Positions 15,379-23,136 of a stretch of 36,595 bases of DNA are shown one piece after another. The notes under the pieces were generated by a model. That model was not told the origin of the DNA. It worked only from the letters and a program-made list of their open reading frames with translations, and did no database searches. The first letter of the stretch is position 1. Each line of letters opens with the position of its first letter. A program made the translations under genes and the position numbers. The stretch covers positions 1-36,595 of the forward strand of contig JABFXX010000693.1 in the NCBI GenBank assembly GCA_013368795.1. The letters are read 5' to 3'. The DNA is from Kofleriaceae bacterium (GTDB taxonomy: Bacteria; Myxococcota_A; Polyangia; Haliangiales; Haliangiaceae).

Positions 15379-16276
15379 CATCGCGGATCGACTCCTCGAG
15401 CTTGCGCGCCCCGCCATAGCCATACTCGACGCTGCGCACGACACCCTGCGCGTCGATCACGATCGTCGTCGGTAGGCCCTGCACGAAGTACGACCGCCAG
15501 AGGTCCTGTTCCTCGTCGCGTGCGAGCGTGTAGTTGATGCCGTGCTCCTTCGCGAACGCCTTCATGTCGTCGAGGTCGTCTGCCGAGATGCCGATGATGC
15601 GGACGTCTGGATGGGACTTCGCAGCCTGCACGAGCATCGGCGCGGCGGCGATGCACGGCCGACACCAGGTCGCCCAGAAGTCGAGCACGACCATCTTGCC
15701 GCGCAGATCGGCGAGCTTGACCTTCGTGCCGTCGATCGTCGGCAGCGTGAAGTCAGGCGCCGGCTTGTCGATGAGTGCGGTGCGCGTGAGCTCGTCGATG
15801 TCGGGACGCAGACCGACGGTGATCTTGACGTCCGTCATCTTGCCGTTGCGCTTCACGCCGAGCGTCACGACCTGGCCGTTGCCGGTGCTCGCGATGCGAT
15901 CGATGACGTCGCGCGGCTTGCTCACGTGGTCGCCGTCGAATGTCATGATCTGATCGCCGGCGAGGATCCCCGCGTTCGCGGCAGGGCCGTTCGGGATGAC
16001 CTGCTTGATCTTCGAGCTGTCGCGCTCGAACCACACGCCGATCCAGCGCGGCTTTGTCACCGGCGGTGCCGGGTCCATCACAGAGTGCGGTGTCGTGTCC
16101 TCGGGCGACGGATTCGCCTGGGGCTCCGGTGCGGCCGGCCGTAACCACGGCGGCGGCTCCGCCTGCGCTGTCGCCTCGCCGTCGCCGCTCGGCTGCGCCG
16201 GCGGTGGCGTGCTGTGACACGCGACCGCGAGCCCGATGCCCGCCCACAACCCCACCGCGAGCTTGCGTGACTGCAT
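15350..16276 (-). CDS. Lipoprotein with PDZ domain fused to a TlpA-like thioredoxin
   Basis: 308 residues from ATG 16274-16276, chosen because it yields the lipoprotein signal MQSRKLAVGLWAGIGLAVAC. After a Pro-rich spacer, residues about 78-155 form a PDZ domain ('VIPNGPAANAGILAGDQIMT'), and about 172-305 a TlpA/ResA-type thioredoxin fold with the active site WCRPC (Cys205, Cys208), 'APDFTLPTIDG' and the cis-Pro loop 'GLPTTIVID'. TlpA-like proteins reduce disulfides outside the cytoplasm, for example in cytochrome c maturation. The PDZ domain may tether it to a C-terminal tail of a client. TACAGT (16283-16288) ends six bases before the ATG. Confidence 0.9.
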   Translation of the reverse strand: MQSRKLAVGLWAGIGLAVACHSTPPPAQPSGDGEATAQAEPPPWLRPAAPEPQANPSPEDTTPHSVMDPAPPVTKPRWIGVWFERDSSKIKQVIPNGPAANAGILAGDQIMTFDGDHVSKPRDVIDRIASTGNGQVVTLGVKRNGKMTDVKITVGLRPDIDELTRTALIDKPAPDFTLPTIDGTKVKLADLRGKMVVLDFWATWCRPCIAAAPMLVQAAKSHPDVRIIGISADDLDDMKAFAKEHGINYTLARDEEQDLWRSYFVQGLPTTIVIDAQGVVRSVEYGYGGARKLEESIRDVSSRRQSAI

Positions 16277-16895
16277 GACGAAACTGTACACAACGAATCC
16301 GATGTGGCGAGCCTGGGACGATGCAGCAGAGTGCGCACTCGCCGAGACCTGGCGCACGGCAAGTCCGTTCCCTCACATCGTGATCGATGACGTCGCGGAT
16401 GACCTCCCCGCGTTGTTCGAAATCCTCGACGAGGAATCCGTCGATCCGTACGAGGGCGACATCCTGTCGTTCGAGGCCACGGCGCCCGAGCCGCGCACAC
16501 CCGAGTTCCGCGAGCTGCGCAATTCCTTCGCGAAAGCGTTCGCACCGCGCCTCTCGCGCATCACCGGCAAGACGGTGACGCGCGTCGACATGCGCGCGTA
16601 CGCGTATCGCGCAGGGCATTTTCTCCTCCCGCACTCCGACCATCAGCAAGGTCTCGCACGCGTCCTCGCGTACGCGTATTACCTGCCCTCTCCCGAGCCT
16701 CCCGTCGGTGGCGAGCTCGAGCTCTACGCGTGCGACCTCGAGGCTGGCACGCTCGCGTCGACGATTTCCGCCAAGCTCATCTCGCCGGCCGCCAATCGCC
16801 TCGTCGTGTTCGACGTCAGCGACGTCTCGCTCCATCAGGTCCGCGAGGTGCTCGGCGGCATGCGCCTCTCGCTCGCAGGCTGGTTCTACGCATGA
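16275..16895 (+). CDS. 2-oxoglutarate/Fe(II)-dependent oxygenase (prolyl hydroxylase-like)
   Basis: 206 residues from ATG 16275; ATG 16302 (MWRAW) is a possible later start. The double-stranded beta-helix carries the complete facial triad: His120-x-Asp122 (LPHSDHQ), distal His187 (SLHQVRE) and the 2-oxoglutarate-binding Arg197 in GGMRLSLAGWFY. Such enzymes use Fe(II), O2 and 2-oxoglutarate to hydroxylate, often at Pro or Lys side chains or small molecules; the substrate is unknown. First of three genes joined by ATGA overlaps. With the 16275 start, its start codon interleaves with the start of the divergent PDZ-thioredoxin gene. Confidence 0.88.
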   Translation: MTKLYTTNPMWRAWDDAAECALAETWRTASPFPHIVIDDVADDLPALFEILDEESVDPYEGDILSFEATAPEPRTPEFRELRNSFAKAFAPRLSRITGKTVTRVDMRAYAYRAGHFLLPHSDHQQGLARVLAYAYYLPSPEPPVGGELELYACDLEAGTLASTISAKLISPAANRLVVFDVSDVSLHQVREVLGGMRLSLAGWFYA

Positions 16896-17407
16896 CGCTC
16901 GACGCGATGTTCGGTGCCGCCGTCACCGTGCCCGATGTCGTCGCGCGCGACGCGGCGGCGAAGATCCGCGACGGCGCGGCATTCGCGCGCTACGCGCTCC
17001 TCGATCGCGGCAGCTACGATATCGATCCTCTCGAGACCCCGAGCGCGGCGCTCGTGCCGGTGTTCTCGACGCTCGTCGCGACCGCCGCGCGCATCACAGG
17101 TCGCACGACGCTCGCGGTCACCGAGGCGCGGCTGCTCCGCCTTCTCCCCGGCGACTACCTGCTCGCTCACCACGACCGGCTCCAGGACGGCAATCCCGTC
17201 GAGGTCACCGCCGACCTCTCGCCGGCGCCCGTTCCCGGTGCCGAGGTCCACTACCGCCGGCGCGGTCAGGTGTTCTTCCGCTTCCCGTGCGTGCCCGGGT
17301 CGGTCGCCGTCGTCGAGCGAGGCCCGACCGTCACGTGCAACCACACGTACGTCAGCAAGCTCCACGCGGGCGCCTCGGTCGTGCGGCTCGTCGTGCTGCT
17401 ACGATGA
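16892..17407 (+). CDS. Second, smaller 2OG-Fe(II) oxygenase-like protein
   Basis: 171 residues, start ATG 16892 overlapping the previous stop as ATGA. It has the triad layout in the same order as its neighbour: His93-x-Asp95 (LLAHHDRL), His151 (VTCNHTYVSKL) and Arg165 (ASVVRLVVLLR). The preceding beta-strands ('RLLRLLPGDYLLAHHD') and the 'GQVFFRFPCVPGSVAVVERG' strand pair fit a cupin-like core. Overall similarity to the first oxygenase is weak, so they are more likely distant relatives than a recent duplication. Product of the coupled operon; substrate unknown. Confidence 0.72.
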   Translation: MTLDAMFGAAVTVPDVVARDAAAKIRDGAAFARYALLDRGSYDIDPLETPSAALVPVFSTLVATAARITGRTTLAVTEARLLRLLPGDYLLAHHDRLQDGNPVEVTADLSPAPVPGAEVHYRRRGQVFFRFPCVPGSVAVVERGPTVTCNHTYVSKLHAGASVVRLVVLLR

Positions 17408-17901
17408 CCGCGCCCATGGCAAAGCCGAAGAAGTCGTCGAAGAAAGCCGCCAAGAAGCCCGCCGCGAAGAAGGTCGCCAAGAAGCCGGCCAAGAAGCCGG
17501 CCAAGAAGAAGCCCGCCGCGATGGCGAAGAAGCCCGGACCTCGCGCCGACTTCGGCAAGCCGATCGACGGATTCCTCGCGAAGCAGCCACCGAACCTCCG
17601 CAAGATCGTCGACGTGCTTCGCGATCTCGTCATGGAGGCGGCGCCGACCGCAGAGGCCTCGCTCAAGTGGGGCCAGCCGTTCTTCGCGGTCGGCGGCGAG
17701 ATGATGGTCGCCATCGGCGCGCACAAGGCGCACGTGAACTTGATCCTGCCCGGCCCCGCCGGCACCTACGAGGATCCGGACGGCCTGCTCGTCGGCGAAG
17801 GCTCGACCGGCAAGCACGCGAAGCTCACCTCCGTGGATCAGATCCCGACGGAACGCGTAAGGCGATGGCTTTCCACCGCAGCGAAGAGGGTCGGCGCGTG
17901 A
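17404..17901 (+). CDS. DUF1801 protein with histone H1-like Lys/Pro/Ala tail
   Basis: 165 residues, start ATG 17404 overlapping the previous stop as ATGA (ATG 17416 also possible). Residues about 5-45 are a tail of repeated KKPAK-type units, as in histone H1 and bacterial H1-like proteins. The rest is a DUF1801 (YdhG-like) domain: 'IDGFLAKQPPNLRKIVDVLRDL', 'ASLKWGQPFFAVGGEMMVAIG', 'HVNLILPGPAG'. The tail should bind nucleic acid non-specifically. The position behind two oxygenases that could modify Lys or Pro is suggestive but unproven. Confidence 0.87.
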   Translation: MTAPMAKPKKSSKKAAKKPAAKKVAKKPAKKPAKKKPAAMAKKPGPRADFGKPIDGFLAKQPPNLRKIVDVLRDLVMEAAPTAEASLKWGQPFFAVGGEMMVAIGAHKAHVNLILPGPAGTYEDPDGLLVGEGSTGKHAKLTSVDQIPTERVRRWLSTAAKRVGA

Positions 17902-18085
17902 ACCAGCGCGGTGCGTGACTCACGAGCGTCCCGGGTTTGGCGGGCGCGAGCTTCACGCTGACTTGATTCGTGTTGCTCATATCCAGACACACGCGTTCGG
18001 CGCCCCGACCCTGCAAGCGCTCGTAAGTCCGCGAACTGCCTGGCGTTCGCACCGGCTCGGAACGCGCGTTGCACCGTGGGCAGTC

Positions 18086-18643
18086 ATGCGTACTACGACT
18101 CCCCTACTCGTCGTCCTCCTCGGCTTCTCGGCGCCCGCGCTCGCCGAAACGCCGACTCCTCAGAATCCCTCGCGCGAGCCCAAGGCCGGCCAGACGCTGC
18201 AGGTGACGTCGGAAGCGTTCCGCGCGAACGGCGCGATTCCTCGCGAGTTCACGTGCGAAGGCGCGGACATCTCGCCGCCGCTGACCTGGTCGAACGTGCC
18301 GCCCGAGACGAAGAGCATCGCGATCCTCGTCGATGATCCGGACGCGCCGGGTGGCACCTATCTCCACTGGCTCGTCACGGGCCTGAGCGGCTCGGCGACG
18401 TCGCTGCGCAAGGGAGCCGACCTGCCGGAGGGCGCGATCGCGGTCAAGAACACGAAGGGCCAGGCCGGCTACATGGGCCCGTGCCCGCCGAGCGGCCGCC
18501 ACCGCTATCGCTTCAACGTGTTCGCGCTCGATCGCTCGCCGGGCAGTCCGCAGACGCGCCAGGACTTCGAGAACGCGATCAAGGGTCACGTGCTCGCGCA
18601 CGGCGTCCTCGTCGGCACGTACCAGAAGGGGTCAGCTCAATAG
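18086..18643 (+). CDS. YbhB/YbcL-type PEBP (Raf kinase inhibitor-like) protein, exported
   Basis: 185 residues from ATG 18086, chosen because it begins a clear Sec signal (MRTTTPLLVVLLGFSAPALA). The phosphatidylethanolamine-binding protein fold is marked by 'FTCEGADISPPLTWSNVP', 'ILVDDPDAPGGTYLHWLVTG' and 'GPCPPSGRHRYRFNVFALD', which hold the anion/ligand pocket. Function of bacterial PEBP proteins is poorly known; ligand binding and protease or kinase modulation have been proposed. A 184-base gap upstream shows nothing I can assign. The last 12 bases overlap the convergent TetR gene. Confidence 0.92.
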   Translation: MRTTTPLLVVLLGFSAPALAETPTPQNPSREPKAGQTLQVTSEAFRANGAIPREFTCEGADISPPLTWSNVPPETKSIAILVDDPDAPGGTYLHWLVTGLSGSATSLRKGADLPEGAIAVKNTKGQAGYMGPCPPSGRHRYRFNVFALDRSPGSPQTRQDFENAIKGHVLAHGVLVGTYQKGSAQ

Positions 18644-19219
18644 CCGCTCGAAGCCGTGGATCAGTGCATCGATCCCGAGCTCGAGCTCGCGATCGGGATC
18701 CCACTTCTCGAGCACACGCTCGAGCTCCTTGTTCGCCGGCCGCTCGTCGATCACCGCCAGCTCGACGCTCGACGTCCACATCGCGTGGCCGACGACGAGC
18801 TGCGAGACGAGCTGGACGATCGACACCGCATCGACGAGCTTGAATCCGGCGCGCGTCAGCACGTCGAGGTACTTGCCGAGGTGAGCCATCGCCGCAGGCG
18901 TCGATGCCGGCCGCGTCGCGAACAGCTGGATCGCGTTGGGATGCGCGAGCAGCGCGCGGTGCAGTGCGTGCGCCTGGTTGCGCGCGAATGCCTGCCACGT
19001 GCGCGCGTTCGGCGGAGGCTCGAGCGAGAGCAAGATCCGCTCGTGAATGCCGTCGAGCAGCGCGTCCTTGCTCGGGACGTGGTTGTAGAGCGACATCGCC
19101 TCGACGCCGAGCGCCGCGCCGAGCCGGCGCATCGATAGCCCGGCCATGCCGTCGCGATCGAGGAGCTCGACCGCAGCGTCGAGGACCGCGTCGCGGGTCA
19201 GCGCTTGCTTGCGTGGCAC
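18632..19219 (-). CDS. TetR-family transcriptional regulator
   Basis: 195 residues from a GTG start. The N-terminal helix-turn-helix is classical (residues about 8-50: 'TRDAVLDAAVELLDRDGMAG', 'SMRRLGAALGVEAMSLYNHV'), followed by a TetR_C-type ligand-binding domain (about 75-190). Divergent from the M28 peptidase across only 36 bases that contain a 28-base inverted repeat, so it very probably represses itself and the peptidase gene. Ligand unknown. Confidence 0.94.
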   Translation of the reverse strand: MPRKQALTRDAVLDAAVELLDRDGMAGLSMRRLGAALGVEAMSLYNHVPSKDALLDGIHERILLSLEPPPNARTWQAFARNQAHALHRALLAHPNAIQLFATRPASTPAAMAHLGKYLDVLTRAGFKLVDAVSIVQLVSQLVVGHAMWTSSVELAVIDERPANKELERVLEKWDPDRELELGIDALIHGFERLLS

Positions 19220-19247
19220 TTGACAACTTACACCATAAGCTTACGCT
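19220..19247 (+). promoter_or_regulatory. Putative promoter of the M28 peptidase gene
   Basis: TTGACA (19220-19225) is a perfect -35 element; TACGCT (19242-19247) is spaced 16 bases and matches the -10 consensus at its three key positions. The ATG follows eight bases later at 19256, so the transcript would have essentially no 5' leader. Confidence 0.55.
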
Positions 19248-19253
19248 GTAAGT
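19226..19253. promoter_or_regulatory. Putative TetR operator, 28-base inverted repeat
   Basis: ACTTACA (19226-19232) and TGTAAGT (19247-19253) are perfect seven-base arms, with TAAGCTTA at the centre. The whole can be read as two adjacent half-palindromes TTAC-N3/4-TAA. It sits between the -35 element and the start codon of the M28 gene and immediately in front of the TetR gene, ideal for repressing both. Confidence 0.7.
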
Positions 19254-19255
19254 CC

Positions 19256-20263
19256 ATGAGGCCGCTGATCGAAGCCCTGTGCAGCCCAGAATGCGCCGGT
19301 CGAGCCCCCGGAACGCCGGGAGGTCGCCGCGCCCGCGCGCTCGTCATGCAAGCGTTCCGCGACGCGGGGCTCGACCCGTACGAGCAGCCGGTCCCCGGAT
19401 GCGGTGGCGCGAACGTGCTCGCGAAGATCCGCGGCGACATCGACCGCTACGTCCTCGTCGGCGCGCACTTCGATCACCTCGGCACGATCGGCAAGGACGT
19501 CTACTGGGGCGCCGATGACAATGCCGCGGCGGTCGCCGTGCTCGTCGAGGTCGGGCGCGCGCTCGCCGCGGAGCGCAGTGGCCGTGGCGTGATCATCGCG
19601 GCGTTCGATGGCGAGGAACCCCCGCACTTCGCGACCGGCGCGATGGGCTCGCGGGCGTTCCTGCGCGCGAACCAGGACCCGATCGACTTCATGGTCTGCA
19701 TGGACCTCGTCGGTCATCGGTTCGGTCCCGATCGCGTTCCCGACGACGTCGGCGCGTCCCTGTTCGCGCTCGGCTCGGAGCGCAGCACGGGCACGTTCGA
19801 CCTCGTGTCGTCGCTGAAGCGCGCCGAGCCGGGTGTGATCGTTCGCCCCGCCGACGCCGAGATCATCCCGCCGCTCTCCGACTACGAGCCGTTCTGGGAG
19901 CAGCGCATCCCGTTTCTGTTCCTGAGTGCCGGCCGGTCGCGCGTCTATCACACGCCCGAGGACACCCCCGACAAGCTCGACGATGGAAAGATCGCCGCGA
20001 CCGCGCGATGGCTGACACGTTTCGTCCGCGAGTCGCGCACGCGTCCGCCGACCCGGTTCATCGAGGCGAGCCTCGATCGGCCGACGCTCGACGAGCTCGG
20101 CGAGATCATCGGTGCACTCGCGCCGGTTGCACCAGAGGCGGCCGCCGCGCTGACGTATGTGCGAGGACTGCGTGCTGCGTGCGATCGCGACGGCAATCTC
20201 CCGGCGGCGCGACGCCCGGAGGTCGGCGCGATCGTGGCGATGCTAGAGGCCCGGCTGCAATAG
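19256..20263 (+). CDS. M28-family zinc metallopeptidase
   Basis: 335 residues from ATG 19256. The di-zinc ligands are all visible: His71 (GAHFDH), Asp87/88 (GADDN), catalytic/ligand pair Glu120-Glu121 (DGEE), Asp150 (CMD) and His232 (YHTPED). This is the aminopeptidase/carboxypeptidase-like M28 core. No signal peptide is present, so it is probably cytosolic, unlike many M28 aminopeptidases. The region after residue 270 forms a helical extension. Under likely control of the divergent TetR. Its stop is one base from the convergent TVP38 gene. Confidence 0.9.
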   Translation: MRPLIEALCSPECAGRAPGTPGGRRARALVMQAFRDAGLDPYEQPVPGCGGANVLAKIRGDIDRYVLVGAHFDHLGTIGKDVYWGADDNAAAVAVLVEVGRALAAERSGRGVIIAAFDGEEPPHFATGAMGSRAFLRANQDPIDFMVCMDLVGHRFGPDRVPDDVGASLFALGSERSTGTFDLVSSLKRAEPGVIVRPADAEIIPPLSDYEPFWEQRIPFLFLSAGRSRVYHTPEDTPDKLDDGKIAATARWLTRFVRESRTRPPTRFIEASLDRPTLDELGEIIGALAPVAPEAAAALTYVRGLRAACDRDGNLPAARRPEVGAIVAMLEARLQ

Positions 20264-20264
20264 G

Positions 20265-20939
20265 CTAGGCGCGCTGGGCGCGCGTCGCGCGAGCGGCGAG
20301 CAGGCCGGCGATGATCGCGGTCGCGAGCCCGGCAATGATCGCGAGGTACTTCCAGGTAGGCGGTGGATCGGCGGTCGCGATACGTGCGGTACCGGAGAGC
20401 AGCGTGCCGAGGTACGCGAACATCAGGCAGCACGGAAACATCCCGAGGATGTTCGTGAGCACGCGCTTCCACATTGGCACCTGCATCAGCGCGAGTACGT
20501 AGTTGAGCAGGCCGAACGGCACGAGCGGCGAGAAGCGGAGGAGCAGCAGGATCCAGAACCCGTCGCGCTCGACACTGCGTTGCAGCGCACCGAGCAGGTC
20601 GCGGCGCGCGAGCTTGTGTTCGACCCACGGGCGCACGCTCGTGCGGAGCATGACGACCGTGCCGAGCTCGATGATGACGCCGAGCAGCGTGGTCATCACG
20701 CCGCCCCAGAACGTGCCGTAGAGCAGCCCGGCGCCGATGTAGAGCGGCGTGTTAGGCACGAGCGCGAGGCCGAGCGCCACGAAGATGAGCGCGTAGACGA
20801 CGACGCCCTCGACGCCGAGGTGGCGATCCCACTCGACGAAGTCGGCAAGCCAGCGAGAGACCGGCAGATACGCGATCGCCACCACGAGGGATACGACGAT
20901 CGGAACGGCGACGAGAGTGAGCTTGAGAGTACGGCTCAC
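20265..20939 (-). CDS. TVP38/TMEM64-family (VTT-domain) membrane protein
   Basis: 224 residues from GTG 20939; no ATG is available and the frame upstream is composition-driven. Several hydrophobic helices, starting with 'LTLVAVPIVVSLVVAIAYL', and the VTT-domain signature: 'IFVALGLALVPNTPLYIGAG', then 'LLLLRFSPLVPFGLLNYVLA' with the conserved RFSPxxPxxxxNY block. DedA/TVP38 proteins are inner-membrane lipid scramblase-like or transport-related proteins. A C-terminal hydrophobic helix (about 200-215) ends in a basic tail. Confidence 0.88.
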   Translation of the reverse strand: MSRTLKLTLVAVPIVVSLVVAIAYLPVSRWLADFVEWDRHLGVEGVVVYALIFVALGLALVPNTPLYIGAGLLYGTFWGGVMTTLLGVIIELGTVVMLRTSVRPWVEHKLARRDLLGALQRSVERDGFWILLLLRFSPLVPFGLLNYVLALMQVPMWKRVLTNILGMFPCCLMFAYLGTLLSGTARIATADPPPTWKYLAIIAGLATAIIAGLLAARATRAQRA

Positions 20940-21006
20940 ACTGAAGGCTGACACGCGCCGAGCGGACCGGCGACCATTACGTATGCACTGCGTGCGCCGG
21001 CGCGCG

Positions 21007-22281
21007 TCAGTTGCCGATGGACCCGCGGAGTGCGAGCACGGCGGCGAGGCCCTCGTCGCAGGTCGGGCGGATTTCGGAGGGCGGCAGCACGAACCCGGCG
21101 CCGCCCTTGGGACGCAGCTCGATCGTGTACGACAGCGCACCGGCTGCGCCGTACATCCAGTCGGTCATGATGCCGGACGCGGCGTAGAGGTCGAAGCCGG
21201 TCTGGAGCGCGTAGCGGGCGCCGTGCTGGGCGAAGATTGCCGACGCCATGCGGTCGCCGATTGCCGCGAGCTTCGCCCTGTCGGGCGCCGCCGTATTGCT
21301 GTGGCCCCACGGATAGAGCACGAGCTGACCGTACGAGTGAAAGTCCACGTGCGCGGTGATGCGCTCGCGGAGCGCGAGATCGCGCAGCGCGGCAGTCTCC
21401 GGCTCGCTGAACGCGTACGCACCGCGATAGGTCTGCGACCGCTCGCTGCGGCTCGAGCCCGCGCCGCCCCACGCGACGGAGAAGTTGCGATTGAGATCGA
21501 CGCCGAACCGGTCGCGGCGGTTCTTGCGCCAGTAGCGATCGCTACTCCACGAGTACTGATAGCCGTCCGGGTTGACGACCGGTACGACCCACAGCGCCGT
21601 CGAGTCGACGAACGCACGTACCTTCGGATCGCGATCGTAGTCGCGGACGAGACGGTCGGCGACGCACGTGGTCACCATCGACGCGATCCACTCGCGCGCG
21701 TGCTGGGTGCCGTTGACGAGCATCGGGGTGCGAGCCGTTGCGCCACCGATCCGCAGCGCCCAGATCGGCCTGCCTTCGAGCGTGGCGCCGATCGGATGCA
21801 TGCTCGCGCGATCGGGTGCGAGCTCGGCGAGCTCGCGCAGGTGGCCGCTGATCGCGGTGTAGTCGCGATACTCGGCAAACCAGTCTGCAGGCCGCGCCGC
21901 GACCGGTTGCGCCAGGCGCGCGTGCTCGGCGCGAGCGACCGCGTCGATGTCTGCGACGAGGACGTCCCAGTGAATGCCAGCGGCGGCGAGCTCGGCGAGG
22001 CCATCGCGCGTCACGACGACGTCGAGCGGAAGGCCGGGGCCTTGCTCCTCGCTCCACACGTCGAGCGACACGCGTTCGACGAGCGAGCACGTCGCCGCAT
22101 CGGCGCACATGACGCGAATCGCAACGCGCGTCGGCGGTGCGGGCGAGGCTCTACCTCGCGCGAACACCGCGATCGCTATCGTGGCCGCGAAGAGCAGCAG
22201 TGCTCCTCGCCAGAATACGTGCGTTCGACTCCAGTTCAGGAAATCGCGACCCACCACGCCGTCAGTGTAGCGCGCCACCAT
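21007..22281 (-). CDS. M14-family zinc carboxypeptidase, membrane-anchored
   Basis: 424 residues. An N-terminal transmembrane helix (about 26-40) anchors it with the catalytic part outside. A propeptide-like domain (about 50-125) precedes the M14 core with zinc ligands His194 and Glu197 (HAREW) and His315 (HVDFHSYGQ), substrate-binding residues in 'RKNRR' and 'GVDLNRNF', and catalytic Glu388 (YTIELRP). The organisation is that of A/B-type carboxypeptidases with the prodomain, removing single C-terminal residues. Specificity cannot be told. Confidence 0.93.
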   Translation of the reverse strand: MVARYTDGVVGRDFLNWSRTHVFWRGALLLFAATIAIAVFARGRASPAPPTRVAIRVMCADAATCSLVERVSLDVWSEEQGPGLPLDVVVTRDGLAELAAAGIHWDVLVADIDAVARAEHARLAQPVAARPADWFAEYRDYTAISGHLRELAELAPDRASMHPIGATLEGRPIWALRIGGATARTPMLVNGTQHAREWIASMVTTCVADRLVRDYDRDPKVRAFVDSTALWVVPVVNPDGYQYSWSSDRYWRKNRRDRFGVDLNRNFSVAWGGAGSSRSERSQTYRGAYAFSEPETAALRDLALRERITAHVDFHSYGQLVLYPWGHSNTAAPDRAKLAAIGDRMASAIFAQHGARYALQTGFDLYAASGIMTDWMYGAAGALSYTIELRPKGGAGFVLPPSEIRPTCDEGLAAVLALRGSIGN

Positions 22282-22420
22282 CGCCCGCGCCGGGCGCTAC
22301 TCCGTCGCGGCCCGGAGGATTGGTCCGGGTGTCAGGATGGCGTGCTGCACCGACGACGCAGCTCAGGTCGTCACCGATGGGTTTCCCATCAGCTTGTTGT
22401 CAGTTGCAGCAGTGGCGCGT

Positions 22421-22948
22421 TCAGCCCTGCAGGTCCTGCGGCGAGACCGGGGTCTGCGCCGCACGCGCCGTCACGCGGCGCTGGTGCGCGAAAGAGCCCT
22501 CGCGCCGGTTCTTGCCGAACACCTGGACGACGATCCGTTGCGACGGAACGCCGAGGTCGATCAGCTTCTGACGGACCGCCGCCGCGCGCTCGCCCGACAG
22601 CCGCATGTTGTGCAGCTGTGTGCCTCTCGGATCGGCGGAACCCTCGAGGATGATCGCGTTGCGCGTATCGCACTTCGCCCAGTCGGCGAGCGCTGTCAGG
22701 TCCGTCGTCGCACTCTCACTGAGCTTCGCCGAGTTCGTCTTGAAGAACGTGTCCACGTTTTCAACGGAAGCGGTCTGGCCCATCGGCGTCGTCTTCGTCT
22801 TCGTCTTCGTCTTGTGGGTCGACGTCGTTTGCTGTTGTTGAGTCGAGGGCGTCTGTTGCTGTTGATTGTATGTGTCGGCAGTTTGCGCGTACGCGGCCCC
22901 ACTACCGATCAGTAGTGTCAGCGCGGACGCCAGGAATGGATGCCTCAT
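22421..22948 (-). CDS. OmpA-family periplasmic protein
   Basis: 175 residues from ATG 22946-22948, with AAAGGT upstream. Signal peptide MRHPFLASALTLLIGSGAAYA, a Gln/Thr-rich then Lys/Thr repeat linker (about 25-60), and an OmpA C-terminal peptidoglycan-binding domain (about 70-165): 'ILEGSADPRGTQLHNMRLSG' with the diaminopimelate-contact Asp and the Arg of the LSxxRA helix. There is no beta-barrel or lipobox, so it is a soluble peptidoglycan-binding protein. The repeat-rich linker makes it probably flexible. Confidence 0.88.
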   Translation of the reverse strand: MRHPFLASALTLLIGSGAAYAQTADTYNQQQQTPSTQQQQTTSTHKTKTKTKTTPMGQTASVENVDTFFKTNSAKLSESATTDLTALADWAKCDTRNAIILEGSADPRGTQLHNMRLSGERAAAVRQKLIDLGVPSQRIVVQVFGKNRREGSFAHQRRVTARAAQTPVSPQDLQG

Positions 22949-23027
22949 GATGACTACCTTTTGTTTGTGCGAGGTCACCGTTCCAGCAGAGGAGCAATCG
23001 TCATGCCCGCAGGAGCACACCGATCGC

Positions 23028-23082
23028 ATCCGGGTGCACGCGACAGCGCACGTACGCGAAGCAACGTAGTCAGCACCCGGAT
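23028..23082 (-). repeat. Long-range inverted repeat in the leader of the OmpA-like gene
   Basis: ATCCGGGTGC (23028-23037) and GCACCCGGAT (23073-23082) are perfect ten-base arms around a 35-base loop. It lies between the barrel-protein terminator and the OmpA-like start, about 80 bases before the start codon, so on the minus-strand transcript it would be a 5' leader structure or a short independent RNA. Confidence 0.5.
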
Positions 23083-23086
23083 ACAA

Positions 23087-23118
23087 CGATGCCGCCGTCG
23101 GTCAAGACGGCGGCATCG
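23087..23118 (-). terminator. Intrinsic-type terminator of the beta-barrel gene
   Basis: A perfect 13-pair GC-rich stem: 23087-23099 with 23106-23118, six-base loop. On the minus strand it is followed by TTGTAT. It begins 19 bases after the stop of the barrel gene. The only strong terminator hairpin in the window. Confidence 0.8.
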
Positions 23119-23136
23119 GGTTACAGACGAACAGGT

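Noticed and set aside
17902..18085. 184-base gap before the PEBP gene, with an open frame extending the PEBP upstream to 17915.
   Set aside because: The extension would put 57 residues before a perfect Sec signal peptide and has shadow-like composition; no clear promoter pair could be identified.
22282..22420. Gap between the OmpA-like and M14 genes, inspected for a small gene or RNA.
   Set aside because: Nothing with coding composition or a convincing stem was found; probably the M14 promoter.
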